Positions 1 through 9,411 of a DNA stretch of 64,000 nt are shown piece by piece. Origin of the DNA: Clostridium estertheticum (lineage in GTDB: Bacteria; Bacillota; Clostridia; Clostridiales; Clostridiaceae); the NCBI RefSeq assembly GCF_026650985.1, contig NZ_CP086239.1:4168501-4232500 (forward strand), read 5' to 3'. Position 1 is the stretch's first letter; each line of letters begins with the position of its first letter. Both the position numbers and the translations under genes were made by a program. Under the pieces are notes generated by a model. The model had not been told where the DNA came from and did no database searches. It saw nothing but the letters and a program-made list of their open reading frames with translations.

Positions 1-1
1 A

Positions 2-490
2 TATAAAGAATGGACAGATATGGTGGTTGATTATGTTAAACGTAGAGGAGAAGCTGCGTTTTGGCATGACTATGGCGAAATCGAAAGACGTATTTATACT
101 AAATTATTAGCAAACCATACAGATAAGGTTGAGGGTACGATGGAAGAACTTGCTAAACAATTTGAAGTATCTAACATATATTTTATGGGGTTTACTGATG
201 GAATAAATGATAGTCTTTTAGAGCCTGTACAATTAGAAGAAACTGAAAGTGACACAAAAGTTAATTTCAAAGTAGATTTTGAAAAACTTTATTTTAATAT
301 GTTAGATGCAAAAGCAGATTATTTATATGAACTTCCACAATGGGAAGGAATTTTTTCAAAGGAAAAGAGAAAAGAAATTCAAAGGTCATATAGAGATTCT
401 AAAATGGTAGTTAATAATGATAAAGTTGGAAGAAATGATGCATGTCCTTGTGGAAGCGGAAAAAAATATAAGAAATGTTGTGGAAAATAA
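2..490 (+). CDS. SEC-C metal-binding domain protein, 5'-truncated by window edge
   Basis: The frame is open to the left edge (codons for Y-K-E-W-T-D precede the first ATG at 20), so the true start lies outside the window and the ATG at 20 is probably internal. The C-terminus (residues about 138-156 from that ATG) is a SEC-C zinc-binding motif, [20 protein letters not shown], with the C-x-C and C-C ligands present. This motif is known from SecA C-tails and many stand-alone proteins, where it binds zinc. The remainder is charged and alpha-helical with no domain I recognise. The specific function is unknown. A good hairpin terminator follows. Confidence 0.8.
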   Translation, partial: YKEWTDMVVDYVKRRGEAAFWHDYGEIERRIYTKLLANHTDKVEGTMEELAKQFEVSNIYFMGFTDGINDSLLEPVQLEETESDTKVNFKVDFEKLYFNMLDAKADYLYELPQWEGIFSKEKRKEIQRSYRDSKMVVNNDKVGRNDACPCGSGKKYKKCCGK

Positions 491-531
491 TTTTAGCTTA
501 ATTATATAAAAAAATAAAAAACAAACGAATT

Positions 532-577
532 AAAGTAATAAACTTTGCCTTTGGGACAAGGTTTATTACTTTTTTAT
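532..577 (+). terminator. Rho-independent terminator after SEC-C gene
   Basis: AAAGTAATAAAC pairs with GTTTATTACTTT, and an inner CTTTG/CAAGG stem extends it. The 3' arm runs into a T-rich tract. It separates the SEC-C gene from rlmH. Confidence 0.8.
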
Positions 578-749
578 TTGTCTATGATTATTCTGTAGAA
601 CTTATCAGGGCTTAAGTATCAAAACTTAAATTATTTTAGCAATGCTAAGAATCACATGTGTGTTTTATAAAAGGAGAGATTTGAGCATATAATAGTAGTA
701 TGTTATATGTATTACAATTGTCATATAAGTAAACTTAAGGAGATTTAAA

Positions 750-1229
750 ATGAGCATAACTATAATATGTGTAGGAAAAATAAAAGAGAAATACCTAAAA
801 AGTGCTATAGATGAATACACCAAAAGATTATCTAGATATTGTAAACTTAATATAATTGAGTTAAGTGATGAGAAAACTCCAGATAATGCTTCTGAAAAAG
901 AAGAGATATTAATAAAAGAAAAAGAAGGAGAGGCTATACTTAAGACTATAAAGGACAATATGTTTGTTATTGTTCTAGAACTGAGGGGAAATATGTTGTC
1001 CTCAGAGGAATTTTCAAATTACATAATGGATTTGGGAGTAAGGGGCGTTAGTAATATAGTTTTTGTAATTGGCGGGTCATTAGGTTTGTCTAAAGGAGTT
1101 TTAGAAAGGTCCAATTATAAATTGTGTTTTTCGAAGATGACTTTCCCACATCAGTTATTTAGAGTTATGCTACTTGAACAGATTTATAGAGGATTTAGAA
1201 TAATAAGTGGGGAACCATATCACAAGTAA
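750..1229 (+). CDS. rlmH: 23S rRNA (pseudouridine1915-N3)-methyltransferase RlmH
   Basis: 159 residues, the normal family length. RlmH is a SPOUT methyltransferase that methylates pseudouridine 1915 in helix 69 of 23S rRNA on assembled 70S ribosomes, using S-adenosylmethionine. The SAM-binding knot is visible: FVIGGSLGLS near residue 105, then the C-terminal TFPHQLFRVMLLEQIYRGF and SGEPYHK ending the protein. The start is fixed by AAGGAG 8 bases before the ATG. It stands alone, between a terminator upstream and a terminator-like hairpin 180 bp downstream. Confidence 0.97.
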   Translation: MSITIICVGKIKEKYLKSAIDEYTKRLSRYCKLNIIELSDEKTPDNASEKEEILIKEKEGEAILKTIKDNMFVIVLELRGNMLSSEEFSNYIMDLGVRGVSNIVFVIGGSLGLSKGVLERSNYKLCFSKMTFPHQLFRVMLLEQIYRGFRIISGEPYHK

Positions 1230-1351
1230 ATGAGGTTTCTTAATATAAAGTCTAATGTATAAGGGTTTGTGGTGTTAGAAATAAATTGGTATATTTTTTT
1301 ATTTCACAAAACTATTATAATTATTAATTAGGTTTTAAAAATCGTAAATAT

Positions 1352-1380
1352 TGTATATAGATGTAAAATATGATAGAATA
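1352..1380 (+). promoter_or_regulatory. Candidate sigma-A promoter ahead of ABC exporter pair
   Basis: TTGTAT, 17-base spacer, TAGAAT. This is a moderate match to sigma-A consensus. It lies in the 374-bp gap (1230-1603) between rlmH and the ABC pair. The gap otherwise holds only the hairpin at 1412-1452 and AT-rich sequence with no convincing ORF. Confidence 0.35.
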
Positions 1381-1411
1381 AGTATATAAAACCTAAAATA
1401 GTATATAGTTT

Positions 1412-1452
1412 AAAGAATCCTAATATGAAGTAAAATCATATTGGGTTTCTTT
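1412..1452 (+). terminator. Terminator-like hairpin in leader of ABC exporter pair
   Basis: AAAGAATCCTAATATGA pairs with TCATATTGGGTTTCTTT with one mismatch and one G-T pair, around a 7-base loop. The U-run is short and interrupted. It may simply end rlmH transcription, or act as an attenuator if the candidate promoter at 1352 is real. Confidence 0.5.
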
Positions 1453-1603
1453 AATAATATAAGCTTAAAATAGTGTAAAAACCTCACCGGCTAATCATAG
1501 AGTGAACAGTACATAAGTAAATGCGGCTTTTAATGTAAAGCTTTTCAAATAAGCGAATAATAAACAAACAAATTATGTTTTACTAACCAGGGGGTATTAG
1601 GGA

Positions 1604-3334
1604 ATGAATATATTAAAGATATGGAAGCTGTCAGATAAGAAAGCGTTGTTTATCATGCAGCTCCTAATGAACATAGGGATGGCAGGTATAACTATTATAG
1701 TAAGCAATTTTGCAAAAAATGCAGTAGACCATGGCATTGGGGAGGGAAAGATGCTTGGAATATTTGTTCAATTTGTAATTATAACGGTTTTGGGAATTGG
1801 ACTAAGCTATAGTGGGGTGATTATTAGCTCTAATTTTTCAATTGGACTGATAGAGAAGCTTAGAAATATAACCAATGATAAGCTAATAAACAGCAAATAT
1901 GAGTATTTTGAAAATGAATCTTCAGGCAGTATCAACAATAGAATACTTCATGATATGAGTAGCGTAGCCGATTATATGTCTGGGGGATTGCCAGAGTTTT
2001 TAAGCAACATGATTGTTTTTATCTGCTGTTTTATATATCTTTTGACACTTAATATTACAATGACACTTGTAAGTGCTCTATGTATACCTGTTGCAGTGGC
2101 AGTTGCTAAGAAGGTGGCAGCACCTACTTATGATACAATGGAAAAGTTCAGCAAGAAGATGGATGAGGTTATGGGGATCGCACAAGACACTGTAAATGGT
2201 ATTAAAATTGAGAAAGCATATAACCTTAGAGGAAGACGTAAAAAATATTTTGATGAAAATATGGAACAGGCAACTTCATATTTTGTAGCTTATGAGAAGT
2301 TAGTGGTCAAAGCAGGACCTTATAAATATGTCATTAGGTCAGCACCTATGTTTGTTTCCATAATGTTAGGGTTTTATAATGCTTATAAGGGCAATATTAC
2401 AAATGGTGAAATGGTAGCTTTTATCTTGTTGCTACAGAATGTATCAAAACCCCTTTCAGAACTTACAAGATATGTAACCGAGTTTAAAGAAGCCATGGTT
2501 TCTGTGGACAGAGTGATGGAAATTGTGGAACTTAGCGAAGAAGCCTTTGGAACAGGAGAAGCTTTTGAAAGGGAGATAGCATTTGAACTTCATAACGTAT
2601 CTTTTTCCTATGGTAAAGATAATAAAACGTCAGACAATGTACTCAATGATATAAGTTTGGTTATACCAAAAGGAAAAACAGTTGCACTTGTTGGCTCGAG
2701 TGGAAGCGGTAAGAGTACTTTATTTAAGTTGTTATTGGGATTTCATACAACTACCCAAGGCGAAGTACGTTTATTTGGTAAGAATATAATGGAGTGGGAC
2801 ATTGAGAAGGCAAGAAAGAATATTTCCTATGTAGCGCAAGATACATATCTTTTTGAAGGGACAGTTGCTCAAAATATTGCCTATGGTAAGCCTGACGCTT
2901 CATTTAATGAAATAATACAAGCGGCTGAAAAAGCTTATGCCCATGATTTTATAATGAGTATGCCAGAGGGATATCAGACGGTTTTATCTGAAAGAGGAAC
3001 TAATATTTCAGGAGGGCAGAAACAGCGCATCGCCATTGCACGTGCTTTTTTAAAGGATGCACCTATATTTTTGCTAGATGAAATGACATCAGCCCTTGAT
3101 GTAGAATCAGAAAAGCTAATCCAAAAGGCCATCGAAAATTATAGTGAAAGAAAAACAGTCATTCTCATAGCGCACCGCTTATCAACGATCATTAATGCAG
3201 ATGAAATATATGTATTAAGCCATGGCATTATAGCTGAAAATGGAACACATGAAGGTCTATTAGAAAAGAAGGGGGTATATACTATGCTCTATAGCAATCA
3301 AGTATTAGGTAATATAGGTGAGCAAGATGCATGA
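1604..3334 (+). CDS. ABC exporter, fused permease/ATPase (first of a pair)
   Basis: 576 residues: an N-terminal type-I exporter membrane domain (six predicted helices, about residues 15-300), then one nucleotide-binding domain. Walker A GSSGSGKST, Q-loop YVAQDTYLF, signature ISGGQKQRIAIARA, Walker B FLLDEMTSALD with the catalytic Glu, and H-loop IAHRLST are all intact. AGGGGG sits 9 bases before the ATG. The gene overlaps the next half-transporter, so the two probably form a heterodimer. Arg codons such as CGC/CGT appear more common than in neighbouring genes by eye, which hints at a different history. The substrate (drug, peptide or lipid) cannot be told. Confidence 0.93.
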   Translation: MNILKIWKLSDKKALFIMQLLMNIGMAGITIIVSNFAKNAVDHGIGEGKMLGIFVQFVIITVLGIGLSYSGVIISSNFSIGLIEKLRNITNDKLINSKYEYFENESSGSINNRILHDMSSVADYMSGGLPEFLSNMIVFICCFIYLLTLNITMTLVSALCIPVAVAVAKKVAAPTYDTMEKFSKKMDEVMGIAQDTVNGIKIEKAYNLRGRRKKYFDENMEQATSYFVAYEKLVVKAGPYKYVIRSAPMFVSIMLGFYNAYKGNITNGEMVAFILLLQNVSKPLSELTRYVTEFKEAMVSVDRVMEIVELSEEAFGTGEAFEREIAFELHNVSFSYGKDNKTSDNVLNDISLVIPKGKTVALVGSSGSGKSTLFKLLLGFHTTTQGEVRLFGKNIMEWDIEKARKNISYVAQDTYLFEGTVAQNIAYGKPDASFNEIIQAAEKAYAHDFIMSMPEGYQTVLSERGTNISGGQKQRIAIARAFLKDAPIFLLDEMTSALDVESEKLIQKAIENYSERKTVILIAHRLSTIINADEIYVLSHGIIAENGTHEGLLEKKGVYTMLYSNQVLGNIGEQDA

Positions 3335-4994
3335 ATTGTATAAAGATTTGAAGAATACTTTCGTGTTTCTAAAAGGCCATTACTTTGTGTATTTTACGGG
3401 TATAATAGGAATGATACTGTTACAATCAAGCAGTGCATTGTTAGAATCGTATCTTTTAAAGATGCTACTTGATATTGGCGCACCAGAGAGTATGTGGTTC
3501 ATTTTTAAAATGATTGCTATGCTTGTCATTTATATGATCTTAATGGTGTTGTTGCTTCCTGTGTTTACATTTATGTTTAATGGCAGGGCAAAATATGGTC
3601 ATTGTAACTTGAATAAGGCTGTGTATGAGAAGTTTAATAAAATAGATGTGAATTATTATGAAAAGAGACATAGCGGTGAGGTATTGTCTGTCTTTGAAAA
3701 CGATACATGGGTGGTAGCCGTAATTTTTATGAGACACTTTAGACGTACCGTAGCTTCTCTTGCAACCATAGTGATCTATTTGATTCCTATGTTCGTATTT
3801 GATTACAGAATTACACTTATAATATTAACATTGAACCTAATTACACTTACTGCAAATACCTACATAGCTAAAAAGCTCAAAGCAACAACGAAGGAAATTC
3901 AGAAACAAATGAGTAATATGACAGTTACCATAGGAAATATTGTAGGCGGCATGTCAATAATAAAAATGTATCAACTTGCCGGCGGTATGAGAGAGAAGTT
4001 TAAGAAAGATAACAGTGAAGTTTCTAGGCTTAGTCTGAAAAATAGTAAAATAACAGCTTTGCTTACTTCTTATAATTTTTTTATATCTATGTTGAATATA
4101 TTGGTCTTTCTTTTGCTTGGAACAATAATGGTAAAACATGGACTTACTACATATGGTAATATCCTTGCAATAATGACTTTACAAACAGCTCTCGATGCAA
4201 ATTTTAGAGAGTTTGGTCAGTATTATCCGATGTTTTACAATAGTCTTGTAGGAACAGAGAGAATATACGATTTTCTTGACATAGAAGAAGAACCTTTAAA
4301 ATGGGAAGCCGAGCACATTAATCAAGCAGAATACATTCAATTTTATCAGGTTAACTTTGGATATACACAAGATAAATTGGTGCTAAAGGACTTTAATCTT
4401 TTCGTAAAAGAAGGCGAAACACTAGCAATTATTGGGGAAAGCGGAAGTGGAAAGAGTTCTGTTGCAAAGCTTTTACTTGGATTTTATAAAATCAATTCAG
4501 GGGGGATATCTATCGGTGGAAAGAACCTCTCTGATATGACTTTGAGTGAAATCCGCGATATGATTGCTTATGTGCCACAGGAAGCGACACTTTTTAACAC
4601 TACAATTATGGAAAATATTAGATATGGAAGAGAAAATGCCACGGATGAAGAAATATTTGCAGCAGCACGAGCAGCAAATGCAGACACTTTTATAAGGCAG
4701 CAGCCACAAGGATATGAGACATTTGTTGGTGAAAGAGGCATAAGACTGTCTGGTGGACAATGTCAGAGAATAGCTATTGCAAGGGCTATCATTAAAAATG
4801 CGCCTATACTTTTATTAGATGAAGCCACATCAGCCCTTGATTCGGAGTCGGAAAGACTTATTAAAAGTACTATAGATGAATATGGAAAGACCAGAACAAC
4901 TATAATCATTGCGCATAGGCTCTCAACTATTGAAAATGCGGACAGAGTTTTTAAAATGGGTGAAAAAGAGCAACAGAGTATTGTTGCCGGGTAG
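3318..4994 (+). CDS. ABC exporter, fused permease/ATPase (second of a pair), short C-terminus
   Basis: 558 residues from the GTG start. An ATG at 3327, preceded by AGGTGAG, is equally likely or better. The gene overlaps the first half-transporter by 8-17 bases, indicating translational coupling. Membrane domain about residues 15-310, then an ATPase with Walker A GESGSGKSS, Q-loop YVPQEATLF, LSGGQCQRIAIARA, ILLLDEATSALD and IAHRLST. The protein ends about 19 residues after the H-loop, so the usual tail (G-x-I-x-E-x-GTHxEL) seen in its partner is missing. All catalytic motifs remain, so it is probably functional. Confidence 0.92.
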   Translation: MSKMHELYKDLKNTFVFLKGHYFVYFTGIIGMILLQSSSALLESYLLKMLLDIGAPESMWFIFKMIAMLVIYMILMVLLLPVFTFMFNGRAKYGHCNLNKAVYEKFNKIDVNYYEKRHSGEVLSVFENDTWVVAVIFMRHFRRTVASLATIVIYLIPMFVFDYRITLIILTLNLITLTANTYIAKKLKATTKEIQKQMSNMTVTIGNIVGGMSIIKMYQLAGGMREKFKKDNSEVSRLSLKNSKITALLTSYNFFISMLNILVFLLLGTIMVKHGLTTYGNILAIMTLQTALDANFREFGQYYPMFYNSLVGTERIYDFLDIEEEPLKWEAEHINQAEYIQFYQVNFGYTQDKLVLKDFNLFVKEGETLAIIGESGSGKSSVAKLLLGFYKINSGGISIGGKNLSDMTLSEIRDMIAYVPQEATLFNTTIMENIRYGRENATDEEIFAAARAANADTFIRQQPQGYETFVGERGIRLSGGQCQRIAIARAIIKNAPILLLDEATSALDSESERLIKSTIDEYGKTRTTIIIAHRLSTIENADRVFKMGEKEQQSIVAG

Positions 4995-5030
4995 TATACT
5001 TGTTGTTTTTAGTAGAGGAAGTTTAATATA

Positions 5031-5066
5031 TAAAGCTAAGGATTTTATCCTTAGCTTTATTATTTT
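5031..5066 (+). terminator. Rho-independent terminator after ABC pair
   Basis: AAAGCTAAGGA pairs perfectly with TCCTTAGCTTT around a TTTTA loop and is followed by ATTATTTT. It separates the exporter genes from the two-component genes. Confidence 0.9.
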
Positions 5067-5193
5067 AAAAGTCTACGTTATACTGGGTATGGGGAACCGT
5101 ACCATAAGTAGCATGGTATTTTACGATTAAATATTTTATTTGAGTTGAAGATAACTTTGGGGTTACAATATATAAAGATGGGAGGGATACATA

Positions 5194-5886
5194 ATGAATA
5201 TTTTAATTGTAGAGGATGAACGAGATATAAGAGAATTGCTAGAAATTCATTTATCAAAAGAAGGATATAAGATTTTTACGGCAGAAGATGGTCTTCAAGC
5301 TTTAAGTATATTTGAGAATAAAGATATAGATATTGCACTGCTTGATGTTATGATTCCGAAAATTGATGGATTTAAAGTTCTTAAAAAGATTAGAGAAACT
5401 AGTGAGATCCCAGTAATTTTTATAACTGCAAGGGAAGAAGAGTCGGATAAAATACTTGGTCTTGGGCTAGGGGCAGATGATTATGTAATAAAACCATTTA
5501 GTCCTATTGAAATAATTGCACGGGTTAAGGCTCAGCTCAGAAGGTATTATAAATATTCTAATAAAACTCACAAAACTGCAATAGTTGTTGGGGAGTTAAT
5601 GCTAGACAAGGATAGTTGTTGTATTTATAAAAATAACATTCCTTTAGCTTTAAACCCAAAGGAATATAGGTTATTAGAGTTTATTTTAGAGAATCCAGGA
5701 AAGGTATACACTAAAAAACAGCTATATGAAATAGTGTGGTGTAATCCATATTATGGAGACTCAAACACTATTATGGTACACATAAGCCATATTAGGGAAA
5801 AAATCGAAGAAGACCCTAAAAACCCGAAATATTTAAAAACAATAAGGTGTATCGGCTATAAAATGGAGTTACAGCATAATGAATAG
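5194..5886 (+). CDS. OmpR/PhoB-family response regulator
   Basis: 230 residues. The N-terminal receiver has the acidic pocket E7-D8, phospho-acceptor D51 (ALLDVMIP), T78 and K100 (VIKPF). The C-terminal winged helix (about 130-227) carries the NPKEYRLLEFI and DSNTIMVHISHIREKIE patterns of OmpR-type DNA-binding domains. GGGAGG precedes the ATG. The gene overlaps the kinase gene by 8 bases, so both are one operon and act as a pair. It lies just downstream of the ABC exporter genes but behind their terminator. Control of that exporter is a guess from position only. Confidence 0.95.
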   Translation: MNILIVEDERDIRELLEIHLSKEGYKIFTAEDGLQALSIFENKDIDIALLDVMIPKIDGFKVLKKIRETSEIPVIFITAREEESDKILGLGLGADDYVIKPFSPIEIIARVKAQLRRYYKYSNKTHKTAIVVGELMLDKDSCCIYKNNIPLALNPKEYRLLEFILENPGKVYTKKQLYEIVWCNPYYGDSNTIMVHISHIREKIEEDPKNPKYLKTIRCIGYKMELQHNE

Positions 5887-7342
5887 AAAAAAGTTAAAAA
5901 AAATAGGACTTTACTTTAAGAGCAAAAAAATGGCTACTCAATTATTTAAAAATTATATTATATTTCTAATTATTATAATTGCAATATTCATGCTAACAAT
6001 GGTAACTTTAGTGGTTTATTTTTCTGCTGATTATGTGGATCTACCAACAGATAAAGCAACAGCCGAGTATATTATAAAGCAAAATTATAAGGATATAAAC
6101 GTAACAAACTTTATAAAACATAAGGGCTATGTTGAAGTGCTTGATAAAAATTTGGTTATCATTATGGAAAATGGTAGTAAGCATAAAGTGGGATTTAAAT
6201 ACCCACAAAAGTACTATCAGGATATGATTACTAATAATTTAAAGGATGGTTATTTTTATTCTAGTAAATATGGCACAAAGAAAGAGTTTATCCTAATTAC
6301 AGCTATGCCAAACAGTATATTTGATGCTTATACATGGGGCTTCGAACATAAGCAGCAATTGGAAGAGGTTAGTAAACGTAAGAATAATGGATTTACTTTT
6401 TTAACAATATTTCCATTTATAATATTTATATTTTTATTATCTACAATGGTACTTTATTCTAAACTTACATCAATGATGTTTGTAAAACCATTAAAAAAAC
6501 TTTTAAAGGGTGTTAACACTGTAAAAAATGGAGAATATTCGACAAGGGTTGAAATTAATTCTTTAAATGAAATTGGGCAATTAAAGGACGCATTTAATTT
6601 AATGGCAGAAAAGATACAAGAGGAAAAGTTGTTAAAGGAGAAGGCAGAGCATAACAGGAAAAGGATGATTCTTGATATATCACATGATTTAAAAAATCCA
6701 TTGACAAGTATACTCGGATATTCAGAATTCTTATTAGAAAATAATGATATTGAAATAGAGGATAGAAATAAGTTACTAAAAGTTATTAACAATAATAGTA
6801 GACGAGCAAATGACCTAATTCAAGATCTCTTTGAATTTTCACGTGTTGAAAGTACAGAATATAAATTAGATGTAAGCAATCATGATATAGGTGAGTTTTT
6901 ACGGGAACTTATTGCAGGATATGTTCCAATTATGGAGCAAAAAGGTGTTTTATATGAATTTAGTATTACGGAAGATGAAGTGGAAATTCCATTTGATAGA
7001 AAGAACTTGGATAGAGCCTTAAGTAATATTTTATTAAATAGTATTAAATATAATAGCCCAGGTATTACTATTAGTATCAAGCTTTTATTAGATAATAATG
7101 TTGCTTCAATTATTATTGAGGACAATGGAGTAGGAATACCTAAGGAATTTCAAGGCAATATTTTTGAACCTTTTGTCCGTGTAGATACTACGAGAAATTC
7201 CAGAAATGGTGGTACAGGGCTTGGACTTGCAATATCAAAAGCAATAATTGAAAAACATGGAGGAAGTATAACTTTAGTACAGGATATAAATAAGGGTTGC
7301 AAATTTATAATAAAATTAAATAAGAGCATATATAATATATAG
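5879..7342 (+). CDS. Membrane sensor histidine kinase, partner of upstream regulator
   Basis: 487 residues. Predicted helices at about 24-48 and 172-194 bracket an extracytoplasmic sensor of roughly 120 residues. A HAMP linker follows, then the HisKA dimerisation helix with phospho-acceptor H269 (DISHDLKNPLTS), and an HATPase domain with N-box NILLNSIKYN, G1 DNGVGIP and G2 GGTGLGLAI. Translation is coupled to the response regulator by an 8-base overlap, with GGAG 10 bases before the start. The extracytoplasmic part has no domain I recognise, so the signal is unknown. Confidence 0.95.
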   Translation: MNRKKLKKIGLYFKSKKMATQLFKNYIIFLIIIIAIFMLTMVTLVVYFSADYVDLPTDKATAEYIIKQNYKDINVTNFIKHKGYVEVLDKNLVIIMENGSKHKVGFKYPQKYYQDMITNNLKDGYFYSSKYGTKKEFILITAMPNSIFDAYTWGFEHKQQLEEVSKRKNNGFTFLTIFPFIIFIFLLSTMVLYSKLTSMMFVKPLKKLLKGVNTVKNGEYSTRVEINSLNEIGQLKDAFNLMAEKIQEEKLLKEKAEHNRKRMILDISHDLKNPLTSILGYSEFLLENNDIEIEDRNKLLKVINNNSRRANDLIQDLFEFSRVESTEYKLDVSNHDIGEFLRELIAGYVPIMEQKGVLYEFSITEDEVEIPFDRKNLDRALSNILLNSIKYNSPGITISIKLLLDNNVASIIIEDNGVGIPKEFQGNIFEPFVRVDTTRNSRNGGTGLGLAISKAIIEKHGGSITLVQDINKGCKFIIKLNKSIYNI

Positions 7343-7362
7343 ATTAGGAGTTTTAAATATAA

Positions 7363-7402
7363 GCTAGCTGCACCTTGCCTTGTAGGTAGGGTGCAGTCTA
7401 GT
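7363..7402. terminator. Bidirectional hairpin between convergent genes
   Basis: CTAGCTGCACC pairs with GGTGCAG-T-CTAG (one bulge), with an inner TTGCCT/AGGTAG stem. It lies between the kinase gene and the leftward small gene. T-runs are weak on both sides. Confidence 0.6.
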
Positions 7403-7407
7403 ATCAT

Positions 7408-7704
7408 TTATTTACTTCTATTTACTTTGTTAATTTCTTTATCAAGATTCTTTATACGATTTTCTATTTTTTTTAAAGCATTACAGTAATCTAATAAAGA
7501 TGAATCAATACGACCATTACTTTTAAAAATTGAGTATAATTCTTTTCCGAGATCGCGATAGAGGTTATCCATATTATTTTCTTCAAAATGGAGTTTATAT
7601 TTAAGTTTGGATATTTCAATAAAATCTTCAGATTTGTTTGATAAAACCTCGAGTCCGTTGCTTATTGAATCTTTAATTTTGTATAAATTAGGGCCTGAAG
7701 GCAT
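7408..7704 (-). CDS. Small charged helical protein of unknown function
   Basis: 98 residues, highly charged, mostly predicted helix, with a likely coiled coil near residues 74-96 (ALKKIENRIKNLDKEINKV). AAGGAGG lies 8 bases before the ATG on the minus strand, and the gene faces the kinase gene across a hairpin, both of which support a real gene. I recognise no domain. It reads divergently from murI. Confidence 0.7.
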   Translation of the reverse strand: MPSGPNLYKIKDSISNGLEVLSNKSEDFIEISKLKYKLHFEENNMDNLYRDLGKELYSIFKSNGRIDSSLLDYCNALKKIENRIKNLDKEINKVNRSK

Positions 7705-7875
7705 AACACTTCCTCCTTTTATGGTATAATTTAAATTAAATGGGTAGACTCAATAACATTCTATTTATGAGAATGCGTATATGTGACTAATAAATGCTTG
7801 TACACCAATAAATATATTTAATTTGTTATAAATTATAGAGTATAAAATTGTTAATTTTAATATGGTGGTGATAAT

Positions 7876-8649
7876 GTGAATAATAGAGAAAGACCGATAG
7901 GATTTTTTGATTCAGGAGTAGGCGGAATAAGTGTGTTAAAAGAGTCTTTAAAAGTGCTTCCAAATGAAGATTTTGTTTATTTTGGAGACTCGTTAAATGC
8001 ACCCTATGGAATTAAAAATGTAAATGAAGTTAGAAAATTAACTTTTAAAGCGGTAGATTTTCTTTTGGAGAAAGGTGTAAAAGTAGTAGTGATTGCTTGT
8101 AACACCGCTACGAGTGCGGCTATTGATGCACTTAGAAGGAAATATAAAGATATACCTATAATTGGTATAGAGCCAGCACTAAAGCCTGCTGTAGAAGTTA
8201 GTAGGGGTAAAAGTGTAATTATTATGGCAACTCCTATGACTTTAACTGAAAGAAAATTCGATAATTTAATGAAGTTGTACAACAAAGAAGCCGATATAAT
8301 ACCTTTGCCTTGTGCGGGCCTAGTTGAGCTTATCGAAAATGGAATTATAGATGGCGATGAGATTAATGAGTACTTAAAAGAAAAGTTAAAAGAGTTTAGT
8401 CATTTAGACGTAGCAGCTATAGTACTTGGGTGTACTCATTATCCATTTATAAAAAAAGAATTAATTAAGATTGTTGGAGAAAAAACTATTATAATTGATG
8501 GAAGTATAGGCACTGTGAATCAACTAAAAAGACAACTTACTCGTAATAATCTCTTAAATGAAAAAAAGACAAAGGGTATTGTAACTATATATAGTTCATC
8601 TACGAATGATAATACAATAGATTTAAGTTATAAATTATTAAAACTATAA
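7876..8649 (+). CDS. murI: Glutamate racemase
   Basis: 257 residues. It interconverts L- and D-glutamate, giving D-Glu for the peptidoglycan stem peptide, and works in the cytoplasm without cofactor. The two catalytic cysteines are C75 (VIACNTATS) and C186 (LGCTHYPF), and the substrate-binding D12-S13 lie in FFDSGVGG. The GTG start at 7876 is chosen because GGTGGTG lies 6 bases upstream and no in-frame ATG is nearby. It is a single-gene unit ended by a strong hairpin. Confidence 0.97.
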   Translation: MNNRERPIGFFDSGVGGISVLKESLKVLPNEDFVYFGDSLNAPYGIKNVNEVRKLTFKAVDFLLEKGVKVVVIACNTATSAAIDALRRKYKDIPIIGIEPALKPAVEVSRGKSVIIMATPMTLTERKFDNLMKLYNKEADIIPLPCAGLVELIENGIIDGDEINEYLKEKLKEFSHLDVAAIVLGCTHYPFIKKELIKIVGEKTIIIDGSIGTVNQLKRQLTRNNLLNEKKTKGIVTIYSSSTNDNTIDLSYKLLKL

Positions 8650-8689
8650 TCTTATTAAAAAGATTTAAGAGAAAGTATTGTATATATAA

Positions 8690-8736
8690 AAGCAGTTTAA
8701 GACTAATTAAATTAGTTTTAGGCTGTTTTTGTTTTT
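8690..8736 (+). terminator. Rho-independent terminator after murI
   Basis: AGCAGTTTAAGACTAA pairs with TTAGTTTTAGGCTGTT through a long stem with several G-T pairs, followed by TTTTTGTTTTT. Confidence 0.85.
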
Positions 8737-8829
8737 AATATATATCTAAATTTAAATTAATTATAGCAATTGTATGACTAGGTGAATAGTATAAACTATA
8801 CAAAGAAACAACGGAAATAAGGTGATAAA

Positions 8830-9270
8830 ATGAGAGTATTTCAATTGAAAAAAGATAATGAATACTACGTAGATCAGGATACATTTAATATGAAAATTGA
8901 AAGGATAAATAAAATTAATTGCATAACTATAGACAATCCCGTGCAAAATAATTGCTTATGTGTTATAAATCATTTAGTATGTAAATTTGAAGAGAATAAA
9001 AACACTGCGCATTTAATTATTACAAATGATGATAAACAATTGAAAGATACAACTACATTCGGGGGGTTAAACATTGGCTATAAGTATGATAAAGGAGAAC
9101 CCTTAGATAACTTAGAAATAGATATAGTTAATATTGACATAAATCGAGAAATAGACATGCTAGAAAAATATTCTTTGATAATACTTCCTGGAGGAAATAT
9201 CCAAATAAAATTAGAAGAACCACAAGAAAAAATGAGTTTACAAATAAGCGTTGGTAAGGAAAATATTTAA
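8830..9270 (+). CDS. Hypothetical protein
   Basis: 146 residues, no signal peptide or membrane segment, no motif I recognise. AAGGTGAT precedes the ATG at a normal distance, and the ORF has the same AT-rich codon style as its neighbours. The sequence has a beta-rich look (VINHLVCKFE, HLIITNDD, SLIILPGGNIQIKLE). It sits between murI and the cyclophilin gene, and there is no clear terminator behind it. Function unknown. Confidence 0.65.
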   Translation: MRVFQLKKDNEYYVDQDTFNMKIERINKINCITIDNPVQNNCLCVINHLVCKFEENKNTAHLIITNDDKQLKDTTTFGGLNIGYKYDKGEPLDNLEIDIVNIDINREIDMLEKYSLIILPGGNIQIKLEEPQEKMSLQISVGKENI

Positions 9271-9411
9271 CTTTTGAATAGGATGACATTCTTAAGAATA
9301 GGTAGGGCTTACTAATTATTTTTGAGGGTGTCCTTATATATATAAAATAGTAAATGATATAAAATGTGATATAATTTATAATGAATACATAACAAGAGGA
9401 GAGGTAAATAT

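Noticed and set aside
660-690. Second Shine-Dalgarno AAAAGGAGAG followed by TTG AGC ATA TAA upstream of rlmH
   Set aside because: It only opens a three-codon frame. The resemblance to the rlmH start (GAGATTT..TGAGCATA) is short enough to be chance.
4909-5130. 73-residue ORF overlapping the end of the second ABC gene
   Set aside because: It runs through the terminator at 5031-5066, shows no similarity to an ABC tail and has no ribosome-binding site, so it does not indicate a frameshift.
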